Below, piece by piece: positions 1 to 6,685 of a DNA stretch of 8,647 nt; the first letter of the stretch is position 1; every line of letters begins with the position of its first letter. Origin of the DNA: Vitreoscilla sp. Its GTDB lineage: Bacteria; Pseudomonadota; Gammaproteobacteria; Burkholderiales; Burkholderiaceae. The notes beneath the pieces are model-generated. The model was not told where the DNA came from. It saw only the letters and a list, made by a program, of their open reading frames with translations, and ran no database searches. The position numbers were made by a program, and so were the translations under genes. The DNA is taken from assembly GCA_014378125.1 (NCBI GenBank), contig JACMOG010000569.1, positions 1-8,647 on the forward strand. The letters are read 5' to 3'.

Positions 1-761
1 CAGCAGGGCCCCTCGGCACCCCCGGCCCGGCCTTCGCCATTTCCACGGCCTGTTCGGCGGGCGTCAAGGCCATCGCCACCGGCGCGCGCCTGCTGCGCGC
101 GGGCGCGGTCGACGCGGCCGTGGCCGGCGGCGGCGACGCGTTGACGGGCTCCACCACCGCGGGCTCCTCGGCGCTGGACGCCGTGTCGGCCGAACGCTGC
201 AATCCGCTGTCGGCCAACCGGCGCGGCATCAACATCGGCGAGGGCGCGGCGCTGTTCCTGATGGGCCGCGACGAAGGCCCCGTGCGTCTGTCCGGCTGGG
301 GCGAGAGCGCCGACGCGCACCACATGTCCGCGCCCGAGCCCGCCGGCCGCGGCGCCGCCGAGGCGATGCAGCGCGCGCTGGCCCGCGCCGGCGTGGTTGC
401 CGCCGACGTCGACTACGTGAACCTGCACGGCACGGCCACCGAGCAGAACGACGCGATGGAGAGCCTGGCGGTGCAGCGCGTGCTGGGCGGCGACGTGGCG
501 GTGAGCTCCACCAAGCCGCTCACCGGCCACACGCTGGCCGCCGCCGGCGCCCTCGAGGCCGCGTTCGCGTGGCACACGCTGGTGGGCAACCCCACGGGCC
601 GGCTGCCGGTGCACTGGTGGGACGGCGTGGCCGACCCGGCGCTGCCGGCGCTGCGTGCCGTGGCGCCCGGCACCGCGCTGGGCCGGCCGGTGTGCCACGT
701 GTTGAGCAACTCCTTCGCGTTCGGGGGCAGCAACGCCGCGTTGCTGTTCTCGCGGCCATGA
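1..761 (+). CDS. Beta-ketoacyl-ACP synthase, 3'-end fragment (ApeO-like KS of an aryl polyene-type cluster)
   Basis: Partial: the reading frame enters from the left edge (first full codon at 3), so the N-terminal half of a ~400-residue thiolase-fold ketosynthase is missing. It catalyses decarboxylative Claisen condensation of malonyl-ACP onto a growing acyl chain. The catalytic set is visible: the nucleophile in STACSAG (Cys codon 51-53), the first His in LHGTATEQND, the Lys in SSTKPLTGH with the second His at the end of that motif, and the C-terminal NSFAFGGSN signature. Because the active Cys is kept, this is a working KS and not a chain-length factor. It ends in an ATGA overlap with the dehydratase. 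The assignment as ApeO comes from the gene order KS-DH-KR-KS, which is known for aryl polyene loci; a plain FabF/FabB-like role cannot be excluded from the fragment alone. Confidence 0.93.
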   Translation, partial: AGPLGTPGPAFAISTACSAGVKAIATGARLLRAGAVDAAVAGGGDALTGSTTAGSSALDAVSAERCNPLSANRRGINIGEGAALFLMGRDEGPVRLSGWGESADAHHMSAPEPAGRGAAEAMQRALARAGVVAADVDYVNLHGTATEQNDAMESLAVQRVLGGDVAVSSTKPLTGHTLAAAGALEAAFAWHTLVGNPTGRLPVHWWDGVADPALPALRAVAPGTALGRPVCHVLSNSFAFGGSNAALLFSRP

Positions 762-1258
762 CGACGCCCGCTGACCGCGCGCCAGCCTGGCCGCCGCACG
801 AGATGGACGCGTGGGTGCCGCACCGCGGCGCCATGAGCCTGCTGTCGTCGGTGGAGCGTTGCGACGAGCTGAGCGTCGTGGCCCGCGTGCGGGTGCCCGC
901 GCAGGGCGTGTTCGCCACGCCCGATGGCGTGCCGGCGTGGGTGGGCATCGAGTACATGGCGCAGGCCGTGGCGGCGTGGTCGGGCGCGCGCAACCGCGAG
1001 GGCGGCGGATCGCCGAGAATCGGCTACCTGCTGGGCAGCCGCCGCTACGAGGCTCACGTGCCGGTGTTTCCCGTGGGCGCCGAGTTGCGCGTCTTCGGGC
1101 AATGCGAGCTGATGGGAGACAACGGCCTGGGCATGTTCGACTGCCGCATCGAGCACGATGGCCGCGTGCTGGCCAGCGGGCGGCTGAGCGTGTTCGAGCC
1201 GCCAGCGAATCCAGGGAAAGGGTCGCCGCAGAGCGCACCCGGGGAAAGAGGATCATGA
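758..1258 (+). CDS. 3-hydroxyacyl-ACP dehydratase, hot-dog fold (ApeP-like)
   Basis: A 166-residue cytosolic protein of the FabA/FabZ-like hot-dog superfamily, expected to remove water from 3-hydroxyacyl-ACP and give the trans-2-enoyl-ACP. Repeated without enoyl reduction, this builds a conjugated polyene. Candidate catalytic residues are His22 in the VPHRGAM motif (compare PHR in FabZ) and Glu65 in GIEYMAQAVAAW, on the central hot-dog helix. The start at 758 overlaps the upstream KS stop (ATGA), and the stop overlaps the next gene in the same way, which supports this start and translational coupling. The last ~18 residues are a Gly/Ser/Pro-rich tail without recognisable motif. The family call rests on the motifs and on position between KS and KR; ApeP is an inference from synteny. 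Confidence 0.9.
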   Translation: MTTPADRAPAWPPHEMDAWVPHRGAMSLLSSVERCDELSVVARVRVPAQGVFATPDGVPAWVGIEYMAQAVAAWSGARNREGGGSPRIGYLLGSRRYEAHVPVFPVGAELRVFGQCELMGDNGLGMFDCRIEHDGRVLASGRLSVFEPPANPGKGSPQSAPGERGS

Positions 1259-2010
1259 ACGAGACCAACGAGAAACCGACCGGCCGCATGACCGTGCTGG
1301 TCACCGGCGCCAGCCGCGGCATCGGGCGCGCGATCGCGCTCGCGGTGGCGCGCGACGGCCACGACGTGGTGGTGCATTGCCGCACTGGCGTCGCGCAGGC
1401 CAACGCCGTCGCCGACGAGGCGCGCGCTCTGGGCGTCTCGGCGCGCGTGCTGGCGTTCGACGTCGCCGACCGCGCCGCCGCGTCCGCCGCGCTGCTCGCC
1501 GACATCGAGGCGCACGGCGCCTACTACGGCGTCGTCTGCAACGCCGGCATCGCGCGCGACAACGCGTTCCCGGCGATGAGCGGCGAGGAGTGGGACGCCG
1601 TCATCCACACCAACCTCGACGGCTTCTTCAACGTGCTCAACCCGGTGGTGATGCCGATGGTGCAACGCCGCAAGCCGGGCCGCATCGTCACGCTTGCGTC
1701 GGTGTCGGCGCTGATGGGCAACCGCGGGCAGACCAACTACAGTGCCGCCAAGGCGGGCGTGATCGCGGCGACGAAGTCGCTGGCCGTCGCGCTCGCCAAG
1801 CGCGCCATCACCGTCAATTGCGGGGCGCCGGGGATGTTCGACACCAAGATGGGGGACCCCCAGGTGCTGGAGGAAGCGATGAAGATCATCCCGTTGCGCC
1901 GCATGGGAACCCCCGACGAAGTGGCCGCGCTGGTGGCCTTCCTGCTCAGGCCCGAGGCGGCGTACATCACGCGCCAGGTGATCTCGGTCAACGGAGGGAT
2001 GGTCGGATGA
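1255..2010 (+). CDS. fabG: 3-oxoacyl-ACP reductase, SDR family (FabG/ApeQ-like)
   Basis: A 251-residue classical short-chain dehydrogenase that reduces 3-oxoacyl-ACP to 3-hydroxyacyl-ACP with NAD(P)H. The cofactor glycine motif is TGASRGIG (18-25), the NAG motif is CNAGIARDN (95-103), and the catalytic set is Asn120, Ser149, Tyr162 and Lys166 (NYSAAKAG), with the 13-residue Ser-Tyr spacing seen in E. coli FabG. The C-terminal part keeps the PLRRMGTPDEVA and VNGGM signatures. ATG 1255 overlaps the dehydratase stop and has AGAGGA just upstream. ATG at 1288 (Met12), directly before the Rossmann strand, is a possible alternative start. It lies between DH and KS genes, so it is likely the pathway-specific ketoreductase (ApeQ) and not the housekeeping FabG. 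Confidence 0.95.
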   Translation: MNETNEKPTGRMTVLVTGASRGIGRAIALAVARDGHDVVVHCRTGVAQANAVADEARALGVSARVLAFDVADRAAASAALLADIEAHGAYYGVVCNAGIARDNAFPAMSGEEWDAVIHTNLDGFFNVLNPVVMPMVQRRKPGRIVTLASVSALMGNRGQTNYSAAKAGVIAATKSLAVALAKRAITVNCGAPGMFDTKMGDPQVLEEAMKIIPLRRMGTPDEVAALVAFLLRPEAAYITRQVISVNGGMVG

Positions 2011-3236
2011 AGCGCGTCGTCGTCACCGGATTCGGCGCCATCAGCCCGCTGGGCCACGACTGGCCCACCGTGTTCGCCGCGCTCAAGAGCCTGCGCAACG
2101 CGGTCGAACACATGCCCGACTGGGCGCAGTTCGACGGCCTCAACACGCAGCTGGGCGTGCGCGCCAAGCCGTTCGAGCTGCCGGCCCACTACAACCGCAA
2201 GTCCACGCGCAGCATGGGTCGCGTGGCGCTGATGGCCACGCGCGCCAGCGAGCTGGCGCTGGCCGACGCCGGGCTGGTGGGCAGCCCGCTGCTGTCCAGC
2301 GGGCGCATGGGCGTGTCGTACGGCTCGTCGGCCGGCTCGCCGCCGGCGCTCGGCGACTTCGGCCGCATGATGACCGAGAAGTCCACCGCCGGCATCAACG
2401 CCAACACGTACATCAAGATGATGTCGCACACGGCGGCCGTCAACATCGGCGTGTTCTTCGGGCTCACGGGCCGCATCGTCACCACCACCAGCGCGTGCAC
2501 GTCGGGCAGCCAGGGCATCGGCTACGCGTTCGAGGCGATCCAGACCGGCCGCCAGGTGGCCATGCTGGCCGGCGGCGCCGAGGAGCTCGACGCCACCGAG
2601 GCGGCCGTGTTCGACACGTTGTTCGCCACCAGCACGCGCAACGACACCCCGCGGCTCACGCCGCGCCCGTTCGACGCCAAGCGCGACGGACTGGTGCTGG
2701 GCGAGGGCGCCTGCACCCTGGTGCTTGAGGAGCTGGAGCACGCGCTGGCGCGTGGCGCCACCATCCACGCCGAACTGCTGGGCTGGGGCACCAACTCGGA
2801 CGGCACGCACGTGACCCACCCGAACGCCGCCACCATGGCCCAGGCCATGCGCATGGCCCTGGTGGACGCGCGCATCACGCCGGACTCGGTGGGCTACGTC
2901 AACGCCCACGGCACCGCCACCGAGCAGGGCGACATGGCCGAGTCGCAGGCCACCAGCGAGGTGCTGGGCCCGCGCGCGCCCATCAGCTCGCTCAAGAGCT
3001 ACATGGGCCACACGCTGGGCGCCTGCGGCGCGCTGGAGGCCTGGATGACCATCGAGATGATGCGCGAGGGCTGGTTCGCCCCCACGCTCAACCTCGAAGA
3101 GGTCGACCCGCGCTGCGGCGCGCTGGACTACATCACGGGCGAGGGCCGGATCATCGAGACCGACATCGTGATGAGCAACAATTTTGCGTTCGGGGGAATC
3201 AACACGTCGTTGATCTTCAGGCGCTGGGTCGGTTGA
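2007..3236 (+). CDS. Beta-ketoacyl-ACP synthase, complete (ApeR-like KS)
   Basis: A complete 409-residue type II ketosynthase. The catalytic set is complete: Cys164 in TSACTSG, His301 in NAHGTATEQGD, Lys330 and His335 in SSLKSYMGHTLG; the C-terminal signature NNFAFGGINTS is at 391-401. It should condense malonyl-ACP with an acyl primer or a growing chain in the cytosol. The length is normal for the KAS I/II family and the N-terminus (MKRVVVTGFGAISPLG) is the usual first beta strand, so the start at 2007, overlapping the ketoreductase stop by ATGA, is secure. It is the second KS of the operon. In aryl polyene loci this position is held by ApeR; its division of labour with the ApeO-like KS cannot be read from sequence. 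Confidence 0.94.
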   Translation: MKRVVVTGFGAISPLGHDWPTVFAALKSLRNAVEHMPDWAQFDGLNTQLGVRAKPFELPAHYNRKSTRSMGRVALMATRASELALADAGLVGSPLLSSGRMGVSYGSSAGSPPALGDFGRMMTEKSTAGINANTYIKMMSHTAAVNIGVFFGLTGRIVTTTSACTSGSQGIGYAFEAIQTGRQVAMLAGGAEELDATEAAVFDTLFATSTRNDTPRLTPRPFDAKRDGLVLGEGACTLVLEELEHALARGATIHAELLGWGTNSDGTHVTHPNAATMAQAMRMALVDARITPDSVGYVNAHGTATEQGDMAESQATSEVLGPRAPISSLKSYMGHTLGACGALEAWMTIEMMREGWFAPTLNLEEVDPRCGALDYITGEGRIIETDIVMSNNFAFGGINTSLIFRRWVG

Positions 3237-3259
3237 AGACAAGTTTCCAATTCATCCTC

Positions 3260-3265
3260 AGGAGG
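3260..3265 (+). promoter_or_regulatory. Strong ribosome binding site for the first exported protein
   Basis: AGGAGG lies 8 bases before ATG 3274, a near-perfect match to the anti-Shine-Dalgarno sequence. It fixes the start. The 37-base gap after the ketosynthase stop holds no hairpin plus T-tract and no clear promoter, so co-transcription with the polyketide genes is the simplest reading. Confidence 0.8.
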
Positions 3266-3273
3266 GAGTTCAC

Positions 3274-3834
3274 ATGAAGCAGGTTTACATGCTCGGCGCA
3301 GCGCTGGTGCTGATCGGTGCCGCCACGTCGGCCGACGCGGCCAGGTCGGCGGCCTCGTCCGAACAGGTGTCGTTGCTCACACCGGTGGTCTTCGCGCCGA
3401 CGACCGACCCGCGCGCCGAAGTGCGCGACGAATGCAAACTGGGCGAGATGCTGACCACGCACGTGGGTGATGCGCTGCGTCGTGCGAACAAGGGTCCAGG
3501 CGTTACTGAATCGACCGACGGCGACGTGCTGAAGATCACCGTCACCACGATCTGGGGTGCCCGCGGCAACAACTGGACTGGCCCGAAGGGTCTCGGACTC
3601 GATGCGGTGATCCTGCATGACGGCGTCGTGGTGCGCTCGACCAGCCTGCATCGCACCACGATGGGCGGCTTCTGGGGCGCCTTCAAGGGCATCTGCGGCT
3701 TCATGGAACGTGACTCCGTGAGCATCAGCAAGGATCTGGCGCGTTGGACGCGCGACCCGAAGTTCGTGCCGCCGTCGGAAGACGTCACCGCGCCCGAAGC
3801 GGCCATCGTCCCGGCGTCCGAAGCCGGTCGTTGA
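3274..3834 (+). CDS. Exported protein of unknown function (probably frameshifted near its end)
   Basis: A 186-residue protein with a typical Sec signal peptide: MK, a hydrophobic core to about residue 18, then an ADA|A-type signal peptidase I site near residue 22. No lipobox cysteine is present. The mature part has two cysteines (Cys54 in RDECKLGEML and Cys141 in FKGICGFMER), able to form a disulfide. A central segment (85-125) has strand-like alternation, followed by a Gly/Trp-rich stretch (MGGFWGAFKG, 130-139). It resembles, from memory, a group of uncharacterised periplasmic proteins with a DECKL motif and a GG...KGxC segment; no function is known to me. The final residues after ~170 are Ala/Pro/Glu-rich and end at 3834, but good coding sequence continues in the next frame to 3928. 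It sits between the KS and PPTase genes, so an envelope role linked to the pigment is possible but unproven. Confidence 0.82.
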   Translation: MKQVYMLGAALVLIGAATSADAARSAASSEQVSLLTPVVFAPTTDPRAEVRDECKLGEMLTTHVGDALRRANKGPGVTESTDGDVLKITVTTIWGARGNNWTGPKGLGLDAVILHDGVVVRSTSLHRTTMGGFWGAFKGICGFMERDSVSISKDLARWTRDPKFVPPSEDVTAPEAAIVPASEAGR

Positions 3835-3928
3835 TCACGACATCCATCCGACGTACAACCAGTGGGTCAACGACCTGAGTACCGCCATCCGCGAAGCCGT
3901 GCGCACGCGCAACGGCGAGCGGTATTGA
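3827..3928 (+). other. Out-of-frame C-terminal tail of the preceding gene (candidate frameshift)
   Basis: After the stop at 3832-3834 the next frame reads as protein for over 30 codons: a piece containing HPTYNQWVNDLSTAIREAV and ending NGERY, then TGA at 3926-3928. Of the 30 sense codons from 3836, 26 end in G or C, like the genuine genes here, whereas the original frame loses this bias. Removing one G of the GG at 3826-3827 joins the two frames and gives a 217-residue product; it would also shorten the gap to the next gene from 113 to 19 bases. A sequencing error, a true frameshift mutation or programmed slippage would all look like this. Confidence 0.6.
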
Positions 3929-3938
3929 CATTTAAGCC

Positions 3939-3943
3939 GAGGA
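3939..3943 (+). promoter_or_regulatory. Ribosome binding site for the second exported protein
   Basis: GAGGA lies 4 bases before ATG 3948, only 10 bases after the stop of the out-of-frame tail. It supports the chosen start, and the tight arrangement fits an operon. Confidence 0.6.
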
Positions 3944-3947
3944 ATCC

Positions 3948-4382
3948 ATGAAGAAGCTCATCTCCGCCTCCCTGCTGTGCCTGGTCGCCGCCGCGCCGGC
4001 GTTCGCCCGCAACGATCCGGTCAACGTCACGCTGGAATCCGTCCTCGAGATGCCCGAGGCCAAGGCCAAGCTGGACGACACCGTCAAGTTCTACCTGGCG
4101 GGCAAGTCTCCCAAGGGCGGCAAGAAGCTGGGCGAAGACATCGCCAACGCCAAGACCAACGCCTTCAACAAGACGCCGGAGGAGGCCTGCAAGTGGGCCG
4201 CGCTGTCGGCCCTGATCAGCCTGCACGATCGCGCCGTGCGTGACGGCGCCAATGCCGTCGTCGACATCGTGAGCTACAACAAGCACGAGCTGTTCAGCAG
4301 CCCGACCGACCTCCAGTGCATCGATGGAACCTTCGTCGGCGGCATCGCGCTGAAGGGCACCTTCGTCAAGATCGGCAAGTGA
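3948..4382 (+). CDS. Small exported protein of unknown function (type often misnamed 'excinuclease ATPase subunit')
   Basis: A 144-residue protein with a clear Sec signal peptide (MKKL, hydrophobic core, AFA|RN cleavage after residue 20), so the mature ~124-residue protein is periplasmic. The mature part has exactly two cysteines, Cys81 (EEACKWAALSAL) and Cys124 (LQCIDGTFVGG), likely disulfide partners. Its best landmarks are DGANAVVDIVSY (99-110) and GTFVGGIALKGTFVKI (127-142); the first resembles the DGANAVV-I-S pattern of small proteins that databases label excinuclease ATPase subunit although they have no ATPase motif, and this one has none either. No DNA repair role should be inferred. 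It follows another exported protein and is 10 bases from the PPTase gene, so it is probably expressed with the polyketide operon. Confidence 0.85.
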   Translation: MKKLISASLLCLVAAAPAFARNDPVNVTLESVLEMPEAKAKLDDTVKFYLAGKSPKGGKKLGEDIANAKTNAFNKTPEEACKWAALSALISLHDRAVRDGANAVVDIVSYNKHELFSSPTDLQCIDGTFVGGIALKGTFVKIGK

Positions 4383-4392
4383 TGAGCTCCTG

Positions 4393-5061
4393 ATGCTGCA
4401 GGTGGCCGTGGCGCCGATCGACGAGACCGGAGACGTTGCGGCGCCCGTGTGGCTGGGCGCGTCGGAGCGGGCGCGCTGGGCGACGCTCGCGCCGTCCGCA
4501 CGCCTGGCCTTGGTCGAGAGCCGCAGGTTGCTGCGCAGCCTGTTGCGGACGTGGTCCGGTGCGGCTGACGATGCCTGGACGATCTCCGCCGACGCCGGCA
4601 CGGCGCCCATCGTGCAGGGCCCCCGCACCGTGAGTGCGAGTATTTCGCACCGGCTGGGCTGGGTCGCGGCGGCGGTGTCGGACGCGGCGGTCGGCGTCGA
4701 CGTCGAGGTATCGCGGCGGCCGCGCTCCGACGCCTCGGAACGCGCGGCGCTGATGCTGGCGCCAGCCGAACTCGAGGACTGGAACGCGCTGCCGGCCGAG
4801 CGGCGCGAACCGGCCCTGTTGACCGCGTGGACGGCCAAGGAGGCGTGGTTCAAGGCCGTGGGCGGCGGCGGCGCGCCCTGGGACTTCCGCAAGGTCATCG
4901 CGCGTTCCTGCGCGCCCGCCGGCGCGAACGTGCGCACGTGGTCCGCGCCACCGCTGCACGTGGCCGTCTGCAGCGCGAGCGCCGACGATCTCGCTCACGC
5001 GGAATGCGCGGGCATCGACCCGGCCGCGCCTGGCCGGTACTGGCGCGTCGCCGGCGCCTGA
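4393..5061 (+). CDS. 4'-phosphopantetheinyl transferase superfamily protein (Sfp-like)
   Basis: A 222-residue enzyme expected to move the phosphopantetheine arm from CoA to the conserved serine of acyl carrier proteins. The family motifs are present in order: SISHR (83-87), GVDVE (101-105, metal-binding Asp103 and Glu105) and WTAKEAWFK (146-154, with Glu150 and Lys154). Spacing and length fit the pseudodimeric Sfp/AcpT group; the AcpS single-domain type is much shorter. It lies in the same direction and 10 bases after the exported protein gene, and 15 bases before the methyltransferase, so it likely activates the ACPs of the polyene pathway encoded to the left. ATG 4393 lacks a strong Shine-Dalgarno sequence; translational coupling to the upstream stop at 4382 would explain this. 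Confidence 0.92.
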   Translation: MLQVAVAPIDETGDVAAPVWLGASERARWATLAPSARLALVESRRLLRSLLRTWSGAADDAWTISADAGTAPIVQGPRTVSASISHRLGWVAAAVSDAAVGVDVEVSRRPRSDASERAALMLAPAELEDWNALPAERREPALLTAWTAKEAWFKAVGGGGAPWDFRKVIARSCAPAGANVRTWSAPPLHVAVCSASADDLAHAECAGIDPAAPGRYWRVAGA

Positions 5062-5076
5062 ATCCCGAGACCAACG

Positions 5077-5796
5077 ATGCCCACCGCCAAGCCCTTGCCC
5101 GACTACATCCCCGAGACCGCCTTCGGCGACTGGTTCCTGCAGACCCGAACCTGGGACGTGCACGTGCTGGAGGTGGCGCTGCGCGACCTGGCGCGGCTGG
5201 ATCCCGCGCCGCGCGACCGCTACCCGGTGGTGGTCGACGTGGGCTGCGGTTGGGGCGGTTCCCTGCGCAAGCTCAACGAGCGCTTCAGGCCCGAGCGCCT
5301 GGTGGGCCTCGACATCGCGCCCCAGATGGTGGAGGCCGCCACGCGCGAGGCGGCCCGGGTGCGCACGGCGTCCGGCAACGCGGCCGAGGTCGTGCGCGCG
5401 AGCAGCGCGGCGCTGCCGCTGGCCGATGCCAGCGTCGACCTGCTGTTCTGCCACCAGACCTTCCACCACCTGGTCGACCAGGATCGCGCGATCGGCGAGT
5501 TCTTTCGCGTGCTCAAGCCGGGCGGCAAGCTGCTGTTCGCCGAGTCCACGCGGCGCTACATCCACTCGTGGATCATCCGGCTGCTGTTCCGCCACCCGAT
5601 GGAGGTGCAGAAGACGGCGCCCGAGTACCTGGCGCTGGTGCGCGCCGCTGGCTTCGCGGTGCCCGACGCCCAGGTGTCCTGCCCGTTCCTGTGGTGGAGC
5701 CGCGAAGACCTCGGGCTGATGGAACGTGCGATGCGCATCAGGCCGCCGGCGGTGCGCGAGGAGACGCTGATCAACCTCGTCGCGATCCGGCCCTGA
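5077..5796 (+). CDS. Class I SAM-dependent methyltransferase
   Basis: A 239-residue Rossmann-fold methyltransferase of the Methyltransf_11/25 kind. Motif I is VDVGCGWGG (53-61), the acidic end of strand 2 is GLDI (77-80), motif IV is SVDLLFCHQTFHHL (119-132), and VLKPGGKLLF (145-154) is the usual motif before strand 5. No membrane segment or signal peptide is seen, though IHSWIIRLLF (162-171) is hydrophobic. The substrate cannot be read from sequence. The gene is 15 bases downstream of the PPTase, so methylation of the aryl head group or another step of the polyene pathway is a reasonable inference; a quinone or small-molecule substrate is the alternative. The ~45-residue N-terminal stretch before motif I (DYIPETAFGDWFLQTRTW) may shape the substrate pocket. 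Confidence 0.9.
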   Translation: MPTAKPLPDYIPETAFGDWFLQTRTWDVHVLEVALRDLARLDPAPRDRYPVVVDVGCGWGGSLRKLNERFRPERLVGLDIAPQMVEAATREAARVRTASGNAAEVVRASSAALPLADASVDLLFCHQTFHHLVDQDRAIGEFFRVLKPGGKLLFAESTRRYIHSWIIRLLFRHPMEVQKTAPEYLALVRAAGFAVPDAQVSCPFLWWSREDLGLMERAMRIRPPAVREETLINLVAIRP

Positions 5797-5844
5797 GGGC
5801 GCCGACGATCGGCACGCGCTGATCGAGGTCATGGATCGGGCACG

Positions 5845-5882
5845 GGCTTTGCTGCAGCGTCACCAAGCTCGTCAGCAAAGCC
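5845..5882 (+). repeat. 10-bp perfect inverted repeat between methyltransferase and trhA
   Basis: GGCTTTGCTG at 5845-5854 is matched exactly by CAGCAAAGCC at 5873-5882, with an 18-base loop that has a possible inner 3-bp stem (5856-5858 with 5867-5869). No T-run follows on either strand, so it is not a classic intrinsic terminator. It could end the upstream operon with Rho, act as an operator, or form a hairpin close to the trhA start codon at 5897. Confidence 0.6.
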
Positions 5883-5896
5883 GGTAGCATTCCGCC

Positions 5897-6562
5897 ATGA
5901 CCCTCATCATCGAAGACCGTCCGCAAACGCTTGGCGAAGAGATCGCCAACGCGGTCAGCCACGGCCTGGGCTTCCTGCTGGCCATCGCGTCGCTGCCCAT
6001 CCTGGTCGTCATGGCCGCTCGGCATGGCACCGCCGTCAACATCGTGGCCGTGAGCATCTTCTCGGTCACGATGATGTTGCTGTATGCCGTGTCGATGCTC
6101 TACCACGCGGTGCCCGAGGGCCGCGTCAAGTCGTTCCTCAATCGGGTCGACCATGCGGCCATCTACCTGTTCATCGCCGGCAGCTACACGCCGTTCGCGC
6201 TGGGCGTGCTCAACGGCCGCTGGGGCTGGACCCTGTTCGGCGCCGTGTGGGCCATGGCCGCCGCGGGCATCGCCGTCAAGCTGCTCAACCTCCTCACGCA
6301 CCCGCTGTGGTCCACCGGCCTGTACGTGGCGATGGGATGGTCGGCGCTGCTGGCGGCCGGCCCGTTGATCCACGCGATGCCCACGGCCGGGCTGCTGTGG
6401 CTGCTGGCCCGCGGGGTGGCCTACACGCTGGGCGCCGTCGTGTTCATCTTCGACTCGCGCGCCAGGTACCTGCACTTCGCCTGGCACCTGTGCGTGCTGG
6501 CGGGCACCACCTGCCACTTCTTCGCGGCCCTGTGGTACGCGACGCCGGCACGGCTGGCCTGA
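5897..6562 (+). CDS. trhA: TrhA / hemolysin III family membrane protein (PAQR superfamily)
   Basis: A 221-residue inner-membrane protein with about seven hydrophobic helices. The family's metal-site pattern is complete: Ser66...His70 in SMLYHAVP, Asp85 in RVDHAAIY, and His193...His197 in HFAWH; SHGLGF (21-26) and FIAGSYTPF (92-100) are further family landmarks. PAQR-like members in bacteria (TrhA/YqfA, YplQ) are linked to membrane lipid and energy homeostasis; the name hemolysin III is historical and does not show that this protein is a toxin. A stop (TAG 5885-5887) lies in frame just upstream, so ATG 5897 is the earliest start; no good Shine-Dalgarno sequence precedes it. It is 100 bases from the methyltransferase and separated by an inverted repeat, so it is probably its own transcription unit. 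Confidence 0.94.
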   Translation: MTLIIEDRPQTLGEEIANAVSHGLGFLLAIASLPILVVMAARHGTAVNIVAVSIFSVTMMLLYAVSMLYHAVPEGRVKSFLNRVDHAAIYLFIAGSYTPFALGVLNGRWGWTLFGAVWAMAAAGIAVKLLNLLTHPLWSTGLYVAMGWSALLAAGPLIHAMPTAGLLWLLARGVAYTLGAVVFIFDSRARYLHFAWHLCVLAGTTCHFFAALWYATPARLA

Positions 6563-6586
6563 TCTCCTTGGTTCCCACGCGGATTT

Positions 6587-6608
6587 GGCCGGGAGGCTGA
6601 ATCCGGCC
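6587..6608 (+). repeat. GC-rich inverted repeat after trhA
   Basis: GGCCGG (6587-6592) and CCGGCC (6603-6608) can pair around a 10-base loop, 24 bases after the trhA stop. There is no T-run, so a terminator role is uncertain; short GC palindromes are common at this base composition. Confidence 0.3.
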
Positions 6609-6673
6609 GCGCGGGTCCCACGTAATCCTCTTGATCCTGCAGCGCCCGGTCGGGCCGCGGCATGGCCAACAGC

Positions 6674-6682
6674 AAGGGGGAG
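6674..6682 (+). promoter_or_regulatory. Ribosome binding site that decides the start of the SRPBCC-like gene
   Basis: AAGGGGGAG lies just before ATG 6686. The in-frame ATG at 6662 would place this sequence inside the coding region and has no comparable site ahead of it, so 6686 is the preferred start. Confidence 0.6.
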
Positions 6683-6685
6683 CGC

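Noticed and set aside
1737..3242. 501-codon open frame on the minus strand opposite the ketoreductase and ketosynthase genes
   Set aside because: The product is Arg/Ala/Gly/His-rich without motifs; long antisense frames are a by-product of GC-rich third positions, and the plus strand has a complete ketosynthase here.
3948..4382. Annotation as excinuclease subunit
   Set aside because: No Walker motifs, no DNA-binding domain, only 144 residues with a signal peptide; the name is a database error carried over from similar small proteins.
4366..5832. 488-codon minus-strand frame opposite the PPTase and methyltransferase
   Set aside because: Shadow frame: no motif, biased composition, while the plus strand shows complete catalytic motifs.
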